From: Acanthaster planci
Lineage: Eukaryota > Echinodermata > Asteroidea > Valvatida > Acanthasteridae
Direction of reading: 5' to 3'
Assembly (NCBI RefSeq): GCF_001949145.1
Contig: NW_019091500.1
Coordinates: 602,382 to 666,381, forward strand
DNA: 64,000 bases
This document shows, piece by piece, positions 13,401-23,222 of this stretch; the stretch's first letter is position 1; each line of letters starts with the position of its first letter. Under the pieces are notes generated by a model. That model did not search any database, was not told where the DNA came from, and saw only the letters and a list, made by a program, of their open reading frames with translations. Made by a program: the position numbers and the translations under genes.

Positions 13401-16400
13401 GAGCACAACCGCATTGCTGATGAACTCCTTAGAATCAATCCACACTGGGATGGTGAGAAAATATACCAGGAGACCAGGAAAATTGTAGGTGCGGCAATGC
13501 AGCACATCTCCTACACTCACTGGATGCCTAAAGTCCTTGGACCTCAAGGTATTGACCGGCTTGGTTCCTATGAAGGTTATGACCCAAAGACCAGTGCTGC
13601 TATTGTGAATGTCTTCGCAACAGCTGCCTTCCGATTTGGACACAGTTTAATCCAACCTATCCTGAGGAGGTTGAACTCAACTTATCAGTCAATTGAGCTT
13701 GGAGATCTTCCTCTTCACAAAGCTTTCTTTTCTCCTTATCGTGTTGTTGAAGAAGGTGGCATTGATCCAATTCTACGTGGACTGTTTACCTCCCCACTCA
13801 AGGAACCTAAACCTGATGAAATGATGAACACAGAACTGACTGAAAGACTTTTCCAAATGGCTCATGAGATTGCTCTTGATCTTGCCTCCTTGAACATCCA
13901 ACGTGGGCGTGACCATGCCCTTCCTGGTTACAATGACTGGCGGGTCTTCTGCAACATGTCTGCAGCTCAGACATTTGATGATCTCCAGGAGGAAATCTCC
14001 AATGATGAAGTCCGAGGCAAGCTGGAGAATCTTTACCATCATCCAGGCAACTTGGATCTCTTTGTTGCAGGCTTAGCTGAAGATCCTCTAGAGGGGGGTC
14101 TTCTTGGTCCTACATTCAGCTGTTTATTGGCTTTACAAATGAAGCGACTGCGAGCGGGAGACAGGTATGAAGTTGATAATTGCTCAATAAATTTAATCTT
14201 CTTTTCCAAAGCATAGTATCATATCTGTTCATTTGTCCAAAACTTACAAACTGATGCTATAAACTACGCATTTATTTGGGTACTTTCTTCTCTAGATTTT
14301 GGTATGAAAACCCAGGCACCTTTGAACCGGGTCAGTTGACTCAGATCAAGCAGATTTCCTTGGCTAGAGTTGTCTGTGACAATGCCAATGACATCCAGCA
14401 AATCCCAGAAGATCTCTTCCTTAAGAATGACTACCCAATTGACTTCAGACATTGCAGTGATATCCCATCCATTGACCTGAGGATGTGGGCTGAATGCCCA
14501 GAAGGTAACATACTTTGTTATCTCTTTGGTTTTAAGCTGTAATGAGATCTTCAAAATTTCTCTCTCTGTTCCATCTAGAAAATTGTATTGTCAAGAATAC
14601 CAACAAAATAATGTTGAGTTGTAAAGTTGGTCCTGCTTTCAGTTTTAGTGCCTTTTTTATTTTAAAGCCTGTAAGAATGTTTTGTTGGATTACAAAGCTG
14701 AATTATTCCTTTGTACTCTTTTGTCATGTGGTGCCCTTTTTGTTGCCAGATATTGGGCAACTAACAATGACAGAGCAACTGTATGTGGGAGGTTTTGTAT
14801 TGCTGGCAAAGCAATATCGTTGATGTAAATTCCTGTGGTTTACTTTTAGTTCAACAGCCTCCTGATTGTATGGAACCTACTCTCAAATGTCCTTGGCCCA
14901 GTTTGCCAAGATGTCAAAGCTTATTTGGTAAACTTCTGTCAGCTTGACCTAGAATTTGATCAAGTGTTGATATGTCAAGGTGTTGAGCCTAGGCGAAGCC
15001 ATGGCGCTTACAAAAGTACAGAATGAACACGCTGTGACTTTAGATTGATGTGTTACACAAAAGGGGTGGAGCTGATCAAAAAAGGGGGTGCATTGCATTA
15101 AGGAGGATGGTGTGGTCAGGCATCAAGAACACATTGCTATAGATTAATGAGCAATGGGGTAGGAATGGGGAAAGGAATTGTGTCAAGTTTTGGATGGTTG
15201 CTGTCTGCTAATTTTAACATTTTTACCTTGAGTCTGTGCATTTGATTGGCAGAGTGGAGAAATTGGAATCACATGTTTCAACTAACTATAAGAACAGACA
15301 CTTCGCTATGTCATGATGCAGCAGAGTAATGATTATCCACCCAACAACCTTGGCAGTCCCGTTGTTGTGCCTTTCCGTGTGCTGAAGCATGGCCTCCAAA
15401 TTTAATGATATATTTCCCTTTTCATCTTGCATGTCTTGTCCTGATTTCCTGTAGACTGTGTACATGTACCCCACCCTGTTGACTGAAATTGCCGGTTTAG
15501 GCAGAATACCTGGAAAAGACCCTTTGGATAATGGATTGGATTTGGATGGTGCAGCAGTTGATGGATCAGAGATAGCTAATTGATTGATGTAACATTTATG
15601 CCTAATTCCAACAAAATTAGGTGAATAACATATGGAAGGTGAACAAGAAAATTAGTCCCATTGACACAGGAGCTTATAGTAAAGCATGCCCTAATTGGTT
15701 TGGCTTCAGTTTCTCATTTCTCTGCTGTTCAAAAAACCCTGGTAAATGATGCCAAGCATCAGTAACAGTGAATTATGTTACCGTGGATACTTAGCCTTTA
15801 CAAAATATTAATTTGCACACAGATACAGTCCTTGCCGGAACTATTCAGCGTAGTCCACGTTTCCATGGTGATTAAATTTTTTCAGTGATTTATCTTTTTT
15901 GCATTTCAGTGAATGCTTGTGAAGTAGCAAACGTTTTTTTTTTTATTTCTTTCTTTCACATGTTCCTTATAGTTCTTCATACATACATGTATATGTGTAT
16001 TCATGCTCGTTAGTCTTTAGAACAAAAAGCATCCTATGTAATCTAGAACAAAATCATATTTGTTATCTCCTGATCAATCAGTCGGTGGTCTTTGTTCTTG
16101 TTGATCTGTAGAACCTGCAATTCATTCTCAAGCCATAGTACTTGCCAGTCTGAACCAAACTTAACCATTTCTAGTCTTTGTTTTGCTTTCTTAGATGATT
16201 GTCATTATTCAGATTAACACATCTGTATTATTTTGTTTCATGTATCATCCTAATTCCAAAGAACAGTTGTATGTGATGGAGTGCAATAAATTGGGGGAAG
16301 GGCTTGTCATCCCCCCTGCAGCTTGTTTACTGTTATGGCTTTGCAAATTAAAAAAAAGCAATTGGATGCATCATTTGCTTAGTGTGCAAAATAGATAATG

Positions 16401-19400
16401 CATAATACTAATCGAACATACATGTAACAATTGAATGTTATCATTCCTGCAAGACTATCATACACTTGCCTATAATTCCAGATGTTCATTTGGTTAATAG
16501 TAACATGATCAGCTTGCTTATTTCATATGAATGAACTCTAGCAATGTACTATGCTTACGCAGCAGAAACTCGGTGTCACATGTCAATTCTTGGCCAATTA
16601 TTAGCCATATCACAGGGGTTACGTTGTTGCTCCACCATCACCTTGCCACTTCCTGTTTTCAAACATCTATCTTTATTTTGTTGTGGAGGCAGACTCCTTC
16701 TCTTGGGATACATGTATGTAAGTGTGTATTGAGACATGCTAATTTTAGATAGCATTTATTAGGTCAACCAAAAAGGAGGGACTAATGGGCAGGAAGGGCT
16801 GTTATTTGATTCAGTGGCACAGTCCAGACACTGCCGATACGCCCCCCTGGGATAGATATGACACTCCACCCTCCCTCTAACCCCAAAGAGAGTCTTGAAG
16901 TGAGGATGTTATGTCATAGCTGAACCAGCTGAGTGGCGGTCAGATAGTCTAGTCAGTTGTGATTCCTCATGACTTCCTGTTTTCCGGCTGGTTTAGACTT
17001 TATGTCTAATGGACTGATCCCATTTTTAGAGTACATGTACATGTAGTAGGTTCCTCATCTTTGGTTGTAATTTCCCGTGGGAAATATAAATATTTGACCA
17101 TGGTGCAGTTTTCATTAACCCTAACACTCCCCAGTCCTCCGTCCAACAGGTGAAGGATTGAGGAGGGTTGGGGTTAAGGCTACTTTAAGAATGCAGGAAC
17201 AGTGGCTTTTAAAAACTGGAATCCAGTTCAAATTGGGGTGTGTTTTTCACTGCCAAGTTCAAGCTAGATGTCATTTATAATTGTTTAATGGTCATCTTGG
17301 AAAAGAGTATTGCTCTACATGCACATGTGTAATTCCAGAAACTAGGGGTCCAAAATTGTGACATTTTCATGTCCCTGTTACATCTAACCTCTGTTATTTG
17401 ACATAGAAATATCACCGCAATTGTTTTCAAACTATTACTATTTGTTTGGCAGGTAATTTGCATTAATTCATCACTCTTGGAAATTAGAAAATGTGTTCTG
17501 AACATACCAAATCACGTCAGATGTGACAGGGACAGGAAACAATGGACCCCTAATTTCTGGAATTACCCGTATCACTTCCTCAAGTTCCACTCAGTCAAGG
17601 TCTGATTCTTGCCCTTCTTGTGATTCAGTTGGTCATGTGAGGGTCATTGGATGAACCGGATGTCCCTAGACTTGACCCTACAACTTACTCATAATTAGTT
17701 CTGTCGCCACTGACTACCTCAGTACCACCTCTTGTTCCTGACAAATTTTTCTCAAAAATCTCAAATTTCCTATTTGTTTTGGATGTGCAATGCCCTAATG
17801 CGTATGTTATAAGCTACCAGGAGATGTGTAGATCCATATTTAAAATGATTGCCTTAGTAAACGAATCCCGGGCTGCTGTAGGCAAGGACTCGGTATTGTT
17901 AGTGTGTTCTTTGAATTGTGGCACCAATGTCAATTGCATGAAAATCATTCAAAATAATCTCATGGTAAGTATTGCTCTAAGATGCTGCATCATGTTTCCT
18001 GTTGGGCGATTGTCATAAGATGGAGCAAATCTTAAGCTTGGAAACGAAAGGTGTTTCTTTGAAAATGTTTAATCATAAGCATGCCGGCACATGTACTGGT
18101 ACACCAGTACATTTTCCATGCAAACAAGCATCAGTATCTAGCTTTTCAAGAACATAGAAATGTGTTACAATTACAATGTGGTGTTGTATTTTCTACTTTC
18201 ATATTCACATTCTGAAGGCATTGTGCTTACTTACCAAGAACTGTTTAACTATTCATGCTCTGCCATTTTGGTTCCTTAACATCTATATACAGTTACCACT
18301 TCTGCTCTATTTAAATCTTGCAGAGTTTACATTTTATATTATGCGAAGTACCCAAATTTAGAAGCATAAAGTTCTACTTTGAGCTCTGAATTGCAAAAGT
18401 CAAGTATTGCTTTGAAAGTCGTGGCTTAAGTTATTTAATCCACTCACTATATTGAGAATGCATTTTTTAAATTGTAGAACTGCAAATGCTAATAAACTAA
18501 GGAAAATTGTTCAGTTACTGGTGACCCATAATGCATAATGATCTGTGCATGGTGTACTCATGTACCACATTGTCTGTTATTCATTCATCCTTTCCTTACA
18601 ATTCTTGTTACAAACCACATATGTATATTACGTGCATTTATGTGCATTTTCTTTACTTTTCGTAATAATAAGCTAAATTTGATTTTCTTCCATAGATCTG
18701 GTTGTATCTAGTCTCACTGTGGGTAGTGTGTCCAGATCACGTCGGTCTGTGGACACGTTTCCAGAATCTTCATCATGGACCAACCAGACAACCTTCAAAC
18801 ACCATCATCTAGATAAGAACCACAAGAAATCCTTTATCAAGTCACAAGAGAAGACAGCATCATCGACTGAGGACGGAGCAGCGTCCACAATCTTGGAGGA
18901 GCTTGACTTGGATGAGAGAACAACTTACCTAGAGGAAGTGGTGGTGGAGTTACAAGATACCATTGAAACAATGCAATCGGCAATCAGTGAAATTACAAAG
19001 CAGGTTGGTGTGAAGCTCAACTTATTTCACCTTGTTTGAAAATAGAATCAGAAATAGTTTTCAAAGGGTGTTTCCAACAATACTCCCTTTTCCCAAATGC
19101 CACACACGTATTGCTGCAGCTGTAAACTTGTTTCTTTGTCTTTGTTTATTACAATAATGAAGATGCAAGCCCCTACTTAACAATGTTGTATTTGAATCCC
19201 TTCACAAGTTCCTCTACTCCACAAGTCCAGTCAGAAGTTCTTTCACAAGACCAGTCATAATTAACAAGTAGAACGATGAAAAAGGAGGACTTTAGTCACA
19301 GTTCATTTAAATTGCTTGTGACTTAGCTTAAGACTGAATGACTTGTACTGGACTTGTGATGGACTTATGATGGACTTGTGATAGACTTGTACTGGACTTG

Positions 19401-19613
19401 TGATGGACTTGTGATAGACTTGTACTGGACTTGTGATGGACTTATACTGGACTTGTGATGGACTCGACTGTAACACTGCAACTTAAGATAGTCTCATTTT
19501 TTCTGTCCTTGAATTGTTTTACTTGTTTGATTATCATTCTATTTGTTATATCTTCTTTACAGTTGAAGTCCCTGCGAAGGGAAAGGAAAAAACGCCCCAG
19601 TCGACACATTTGA
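1277..19613 (+). CDS. PXDN: Peroxidasin (PXDN) gene, 5'-truncated by the window; 12 exons seen
   Basis: Peroxidasins are secreted heme peroxidases that make hypobromous acid to form sulfilimine cross-links in collagen IV of basement membranes. Exons placed by splice site and phase: 1277-1446, 2170-2287, 4125-4306, 4646-4915, 6433-6549, 6909-7067, 7467-7733, 10013-10282, 12526-14164, 14296-14504, 18696-19003 and 19563-19613 (stop TGA 19611-19613). They join without phase conflict to 1252 aa. Domain order is LRR C-cap, four Ig-like domains, linker, animal heme peroxidase, then a coiled coil. The signal peptide and LRR exons are upstream of the window; I saw no LRR exon in 1-1276. The protein ends in a short basic tail (final residues [11 protein letters not shown]) and lacks the usual C-terminal VWC domain. 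A candidate AATAAA lies at 19796-19801. Identification is very secure; the last exon is less so. Confidence 0.95.
2170..4306 (+). CDS. PXDN: Peroxidasin Ig domain 1, exons 2170-2287 and 4125-4306
   Basis: The two exons together encode one I-set Ig domain: FVVEPSD, then YFSCRA (first Cys), IVWLHN (core Trp), [11 protein letters not shown] (second Cys with the D-x-G-x-Y-x-C motif) and a closing beta strand. The first exon ends with two bases of a Ser codon completed by the second. The 1.8 kb intron between them shows no further exon. Confidence 0.9.
4343..4617 (+). mobile_element. SINE relative (degenerate head, intact body and tail)
   Basis: Shares GTACAAATCCAGC (B-box remnant), CATTTCACCCC and TATAAATGGGTACC with the 29702 copy. 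It ends in GCTTTGAGATCATTT ... CACTTTATAAGTATTAATTA, a common invertebrate SINE tail. It fills the 339-bp intron between Ig domains 1 and 2 almost entirely. Confidence 0.6.
4646..4915 (+). CDS. PXDN: Peroxidasin Ig domain 2 exon
   Basis: A single 270-bp exon encodes a complete I-set Ig domain: [26 protein letters not shown], then [17 protein letters not shown]. Acceptor is ttgctcag and donor is GGTAATTT. The phase-1/phase-1 boundaries typical of Ig exons are kept. Confidence 0.93.
6433..7067 (+). CDS. PXDN: Peroxidasin Ig domain 3, exons 6433-6549 and 6909-7067
   Basis: The first exon gives [20 protein letters not shown] and IAWRKDG. The second gives [15 protein letters not shown], then [16 protein letters not shown]. 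Together they make one I-set Ig domain with both cysteines and the core Trp. The split after the Trp strand mirrors Ig domain 1. Confidence 0.92.
7467..7733 (+). CDS. PXDN: Peroxidasin Ig domain 4 exon
   Basis: Acceptor tcttcttag leads into [28 protein letters not shown] and [15 protein letters not shown], a complete I-set Ig domain. Donor is GTAAGG. A pogo-like element (7865-8968) lies just downstream in the following intron. Confidence 0.93.
7865..8968. mobile_element. Non-autonomous pogo/Tigger-like DNA transposon
   Basis: Left end CAGTAAAATCTTGATAACTC and right end, read inward on the minus strand, CGGTAAAATCTCGATACCTC form terminal inverted repeats of about 25 bases with AACTCGAA-type subterminal motifs. 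They are flanked by TA on both sides (7863-7864 and 8969-8970), the expected Tc1/mariner-pogo duplication. At 1104 bp it holds no transposase frame. It sits in the peroxidasin intron 7734-10012. Confidence 0.75.
10013..10282 (+). CDS. PXDN: Peroxidasin linker exon before the peroxidase domain
   Basis: Encodes about 90 residues rich in acidic and helical sequence: [17 protein letters not shown], then [14 protein letters not shown], then [12 protein letters not shown]. These blocks correspond to the conserved peroxidasin segment between the last Ig domain and the catalytic domain. Acceptor ttcttgtag and donor GTAAGG. Confidence 0.92.
10283..12525 (+). other. Peroxidasin intron, 2.2 kb, no feature recognised
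   Basis: AT-rich with short poly-purine and G-rich tracts (12150-12230). Open frames here are short and lack coding character. Confidence 0.6.
12526..14504 (+). CDS. PXDN: Peroxidasin heme-peroxidase domain, exons 12526-14164 and 14296-14504
   Basis: The 1639-bp exon carries most of the catalytic domain and the next exon closes it (WYENPG ... [16 protein letters not shown]). Visible catalytic features: GQFLDHDMD with the heme-linked Asp (12897-12899) and distal His (12900-12902); WFREHNR with the catalytic Arg (13398-13400) and heme-linked Glu (13401-13403); FRFGHSL with the proximal His (13641-13643); and [14 protein letters not shown]. All hallmark residues are intact, so an active enzyme is expected. 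Assignment of these residues follows known myeloperoxidase and peroxidasin structures. The two exons are separated by a 131-bp intron. Confidence 0.96.
14505..18695 (+). other. Peroxidasin intron, 4.2 kb
   Basis: Holds the MITE at 17328-17567 and otherwise nothing I recognise. The exons on either side join in phase directly, so no extra exon is required, although a Cys-containing segment found here in vertebrate PXDN has no counterpart. Confidence 0.6.
17328..17567 (+). mobile_element. MITE, copy 1 (about 240 bp)
   Basis: Terminal inverted repeats GTAATTCCAGAAACTAGGGG at the left and CCCCTAATTTCTGGAATTAC at the right, about 24 bases long. The same element recurs at 46118-46362, with nearly identical sequence between. 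It sits in the peroxidasin intron 14505-18695. No target duplication is obvious. Confidence 0.8.
18696..19613 (+). CDS. PXDN: Peroxidasin C-terminal exons: convertase site, coiled coil, basic end
   Basis: Exon 18696-19003 starts in the phase left by 14504. It encodes a Ser/His/Lys-rich linker with RSRR (18734-18745), a good proprotein-convertase site, then a heptad-like coil ([20 protein letters not shown]). Exon 19563-19613 adds [16 protein letters not shown] and a stop. The coil corresponds to the segment just before the VWC domain in vertebrate PXDN, but no VWC cysteines follow. The donor at 19004 is weak (gttggt). If the intron were retained, translation would end at 19037-19039 instead. 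The final exon is supported by phase and by continuation of the heptads. Confidence 0.7.
19340..19463. repeat. 12-bp tandem repeat in last peroxidasin intron
   Basis: About ten copies of GACTTGTGATGG / GACTTGTACTGG in a variant pattern, ending about 100 bases before the last exon's acceptor. Confidence 0.85.
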
Positions 19614-19795
19614 TGATAAGACAATCAACCACTGGTTCATTTCCTGGAATAATGTCACATTTTTGGAACCTTTCCTGTCATGATAGGAAGTATTACACCT
19701 TAAAGTTTTATTTTCAGATTACAGGTTTGTTATTGTGGTGCATGTTTGCTCTATTTAAAGAAATAAGCAAACATTGTTTTATGTTATTTTTAATT

Positions 19796-19801
19796 AATAA
19801 A
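19796..19801 (+). terminator. Candidate poly(A) signal of peroxidasin
   Basis: AATAAA 183 bases after the inferred peroxidasin stop. Further AATAAA copies occur at about 20565 and 22313 in this AT-rich DNA, so this is only the first candidate. Confidence 0.35.
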
Positions 19802-22439
19802 CAAGGGCTCTTATCTATATGTCATTGGGCAGAATAATAGCATTTCTGGGAATTAAACTCACTTTTTTCTGAAATGCACTGCTTTTGAAATGATTTGGCT
19901 TGTTTTGAGATTGTTTCGTATAATTTGTATTGATTGGAACTGATTTCTTCTCTCTGAGGATGTATAGTCAGGGCCCTGGTTAAGGACTGCTGGGTGGTGC
20001 TACATAAAGTTTGTGTTTTTCTTCAACGAGAGACATTTGGGTTTAAGACCTGCAGGGTCTCCAAAGTGTCCATATATTTTGTTTATAAATTATTAATTTC
20101 AGTATTTGTCCCAAGCAGTTTTAAAAGTTTTTACAGAATCTGTCCTTTCAAAATACACTGTGCAAAAGATTTTGCTCCCTACATTTTAAAAATGAGGCAG
20201 TCCATGCAATTGCAAGTTTTCATTCTGAGACAAGACTTGTAAGGATTATCGAGCTAAAAGGAAATCTAGTCAACTAAAGTCACCTGCAAATTTGATCGTC
20301 AGTTTCTTAGAAGCAATATCCCTGGTCAGCAACAGGTTTGTGCAACAATGTTGTTTTGTTCTTTTTAATTTATGATTTTAAAAAATCCATTAAAGTTTTT
20401 AAATTCACTCTGTACATACAATAATAGTTTGGATTGGTTATCTTTCCATTCAGTAGGATGTTTTTAATCTCACAATTTCCTGAAAGTATTGTCACTCTGG
20501 TTAGTGACTGGACACCTTTCTTGAAAACAAGTAAATATTTTCATGATCCATTTGAAATCTAATAAATAATTGCTGTGTATTACATGAAACCAAATATGGA
20601 ATGACAGTCTTGCCTTAACATGGTGAGAACAGTCCAACATGTGCATTTAAAACATCTAAGGAACTTGTTTCAAACATTTCAAGGAACTTGTATACTATAT
20701 TCTGTTTTATCGTGAACTACATTTATGTGTTTATGGTACTAAGGTTGAAAGATCTTATTTTATTGTTTTACCGTGGTGCTATTGGGGAATACGCAGTTTA
20801 AAGCCAAGTTTTTATTACAGTGTATTTCTTTTTTCCTCTTAATGCTAATGTGGAGGCTTGTGTGTATGAAACAAGATGTTTGATTCTGTCTATAGCATTT
20901 ATGATCTTAGCATTATAGTTTTATCATATTTAAACTAATAATCTATTTAATGTTCAGATCAGTAGGAGTAGATATAGGAGAGACTACTTTGCTAATGTTA
21001 AAGGTCAAGAGTCAAAGGTTTAACCTACTTTAAGTGCCATTTTGGGACAAAATTCAGCTGATGATGTCAGGGGTTGAATACTTTTAAAAAATTATTTGTT
21101 TCATGTAATTTTCTTCAACCTGCCTTGTATGGGTGTACTGTATGGTGGGCAAGTTTAAGAGTGGTTTCGTTTTGAGTTGTGAAGTAGTAACTGATTTGCT
21201 GACAGTTAATCATGTCTAAAAGCTGATTACTCCTGTTATATTTAAATATCTGTGCTCCTGCTATGACTGCCACAATCATGTTTTGTCCTTGATCATCAGT
21301 AGATTTTTGAAAATGCTGAAATCACATATGTGTGTTTTGGTCATATTTTCAAGAGGGAAAATGTATTGACATTTGTATTGCTAATCGTTATAGGTGATGA
21401 CAAAAAGAATGAAGAAGGTGACATAAAATCCAATTGTTAGGTACCATGGTGTATATTCATCAACTTCCAGTGAAAATTACCTATCAGATTATCTATCCTT
21501 TCAATGCAAAAATATTGAAACAGAAAGCTAATATAACATGAAAAATCTAAAACTGCCCACTGACATTTTTGTACCATTATGAATACTGCTCGGTAACTTG
21601 TTGTTTGTCTATAAAGTTCTGTATTGGGATTTTCTTCGTGCTTTATATTTTTTGTGTGTAAGTTTTTAAGGGTAAATTCCATGAAGTTTAGCATTGGTAA
21701 TGACTCTAGGTAACTGTGTACAGTAGGGATGCAGAAGTTATTTTATGTAGAACTGTTTGAAGGTTAGCAACATTGTTTAACCTCATCTTTTTTAAATGTT
21801 CATTACAGTATCACAGAGTTATATGCTGCTGGTTGTCAACTGTATAATCAAAGGTAAAACAAATTCTCTGATAAAAATGCCCAACATCATTGGATAATTG
21901 ATGGAAGGAAAACTGTCTGTTAAATGTGAATCAGTCAAAAGTAAGACAAGTTATACAAGTCACCTGGCTTGCTTGGCAGAATTTTCTGTCTATTAGGAGA
22001 TGCGATCCCATGTTATATAGGTGAAGACGACAAGGTGGAAAAACTTTACCTTCCTTTAGGAAGTTCTGCCCTCCCGCTTTGGTATTTCTACAAACTGGCC
22101 AGTTTTTTTTTTAAATACTCTTCCCCTAAAAATACTGCCAGCTACAGCACACTCATTTGATACATTTTTGTACTTCAAATAACAATGCAGGCATCCAGAA
22201 ATACAGGGCTATGTTTTTAAAATCTGGAGCTTATTTCTGAAGCCCAATTTCAACCAGTAACACTCTGGTGCATCTATAATGCAAATTTAAATGTTCTCTT
22301 GGATTAGCCTTGAATAAAATAAGTGGTGCTTTAAACCAAATGCTTTTAGCATTTTCATGTATTTGTTAAATAAACTTTAGCTATCCTTGGAGGTCTTGAG
22401 GAATCTTTCATTTGAAATTCATGAAGCTAAAATAGATAT

Positions 22440-22830
22440 TCCTTTTTTTTTCAAAATGAACTTTTCTGAAAAGTATAAAAATTTAAGGTTATTCTCGGAA
22501 AAATTAAAATTATCTGAATATTGATTTCAAAAAAGCTAACCCTAGCAGACTCTTCCTTGGAAATATGACATTTTTTAGAAAATTGATAAGAAGAAATAAT
22601 GTCTTAATTTTCATTTTTCACAAAATAAAAGTATTCTGAAAATTTATAAAAACGCAAGGCTTACCACTTACAGATTTTACGTTTTTTGCCAAAAAGAAAA
22701 TGTCTTCAAAATAAACTTGCAGTCCTTGTCTTTTATGGACGTTACCTTTAATAAGGTTGAAAATTTTCTACAATTCGTGAAAATGCAAAGCTTGCCCTTT
22801 AAAGAGTTTATATGCATTTTTTTGTTTTTA
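22440..22830. repeat. Diverged second array of the ~75-bp repeat family
   Basis: Motifs such as TTTTTCACAAAATAAAAGT, TTCTGAAAATTTATAAAAA and GCAAGGCTTACC recur at about 75-100-base spacing, matching the array at 32930-33260 in the same orientation. Confidence 0.5.
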
Positions 22831-23222
22831 TTGTGTGTGTTGGAGGAAGTCGTTAAGAGCAGATTATAGAACAAATGGGCAGCATCAGTGGAGAGCACAG
22901 AACCTTATTAAGTTCCTGCTGGCCCCAGGTTATTCAATGACAAGCGCTGGATTGAGAAAGTGAACTTTATTCCTGCAAGTTTACTCATTTTCCCCCGTAC
23001 TGTTACCTGTGTCTTAATTCAAAATCCACCTGGAGGTTGTGGCAGATTGAGGAAGATAGAGCCCAGCCTCTTTGAATTCAAACTGAATGTGTCCATAGCA
23101 TTTTGGAGAATGTATCATACTGGGGGAGGAGTTTTAGGATTCATAAAGGTTTCCAGGAACCACCGTCTTTCTATGCTATCCTTGCATCTTGCTGCATAAA
23201 TAATCATTACTTTGTCTACACT

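Noticed and set aside
12934-13643. Several antisense or out-of-frame open frames inside the peroxidase exon
   Set aside because: They are shadows of the long, strongly conserved peroxidase coding exon.
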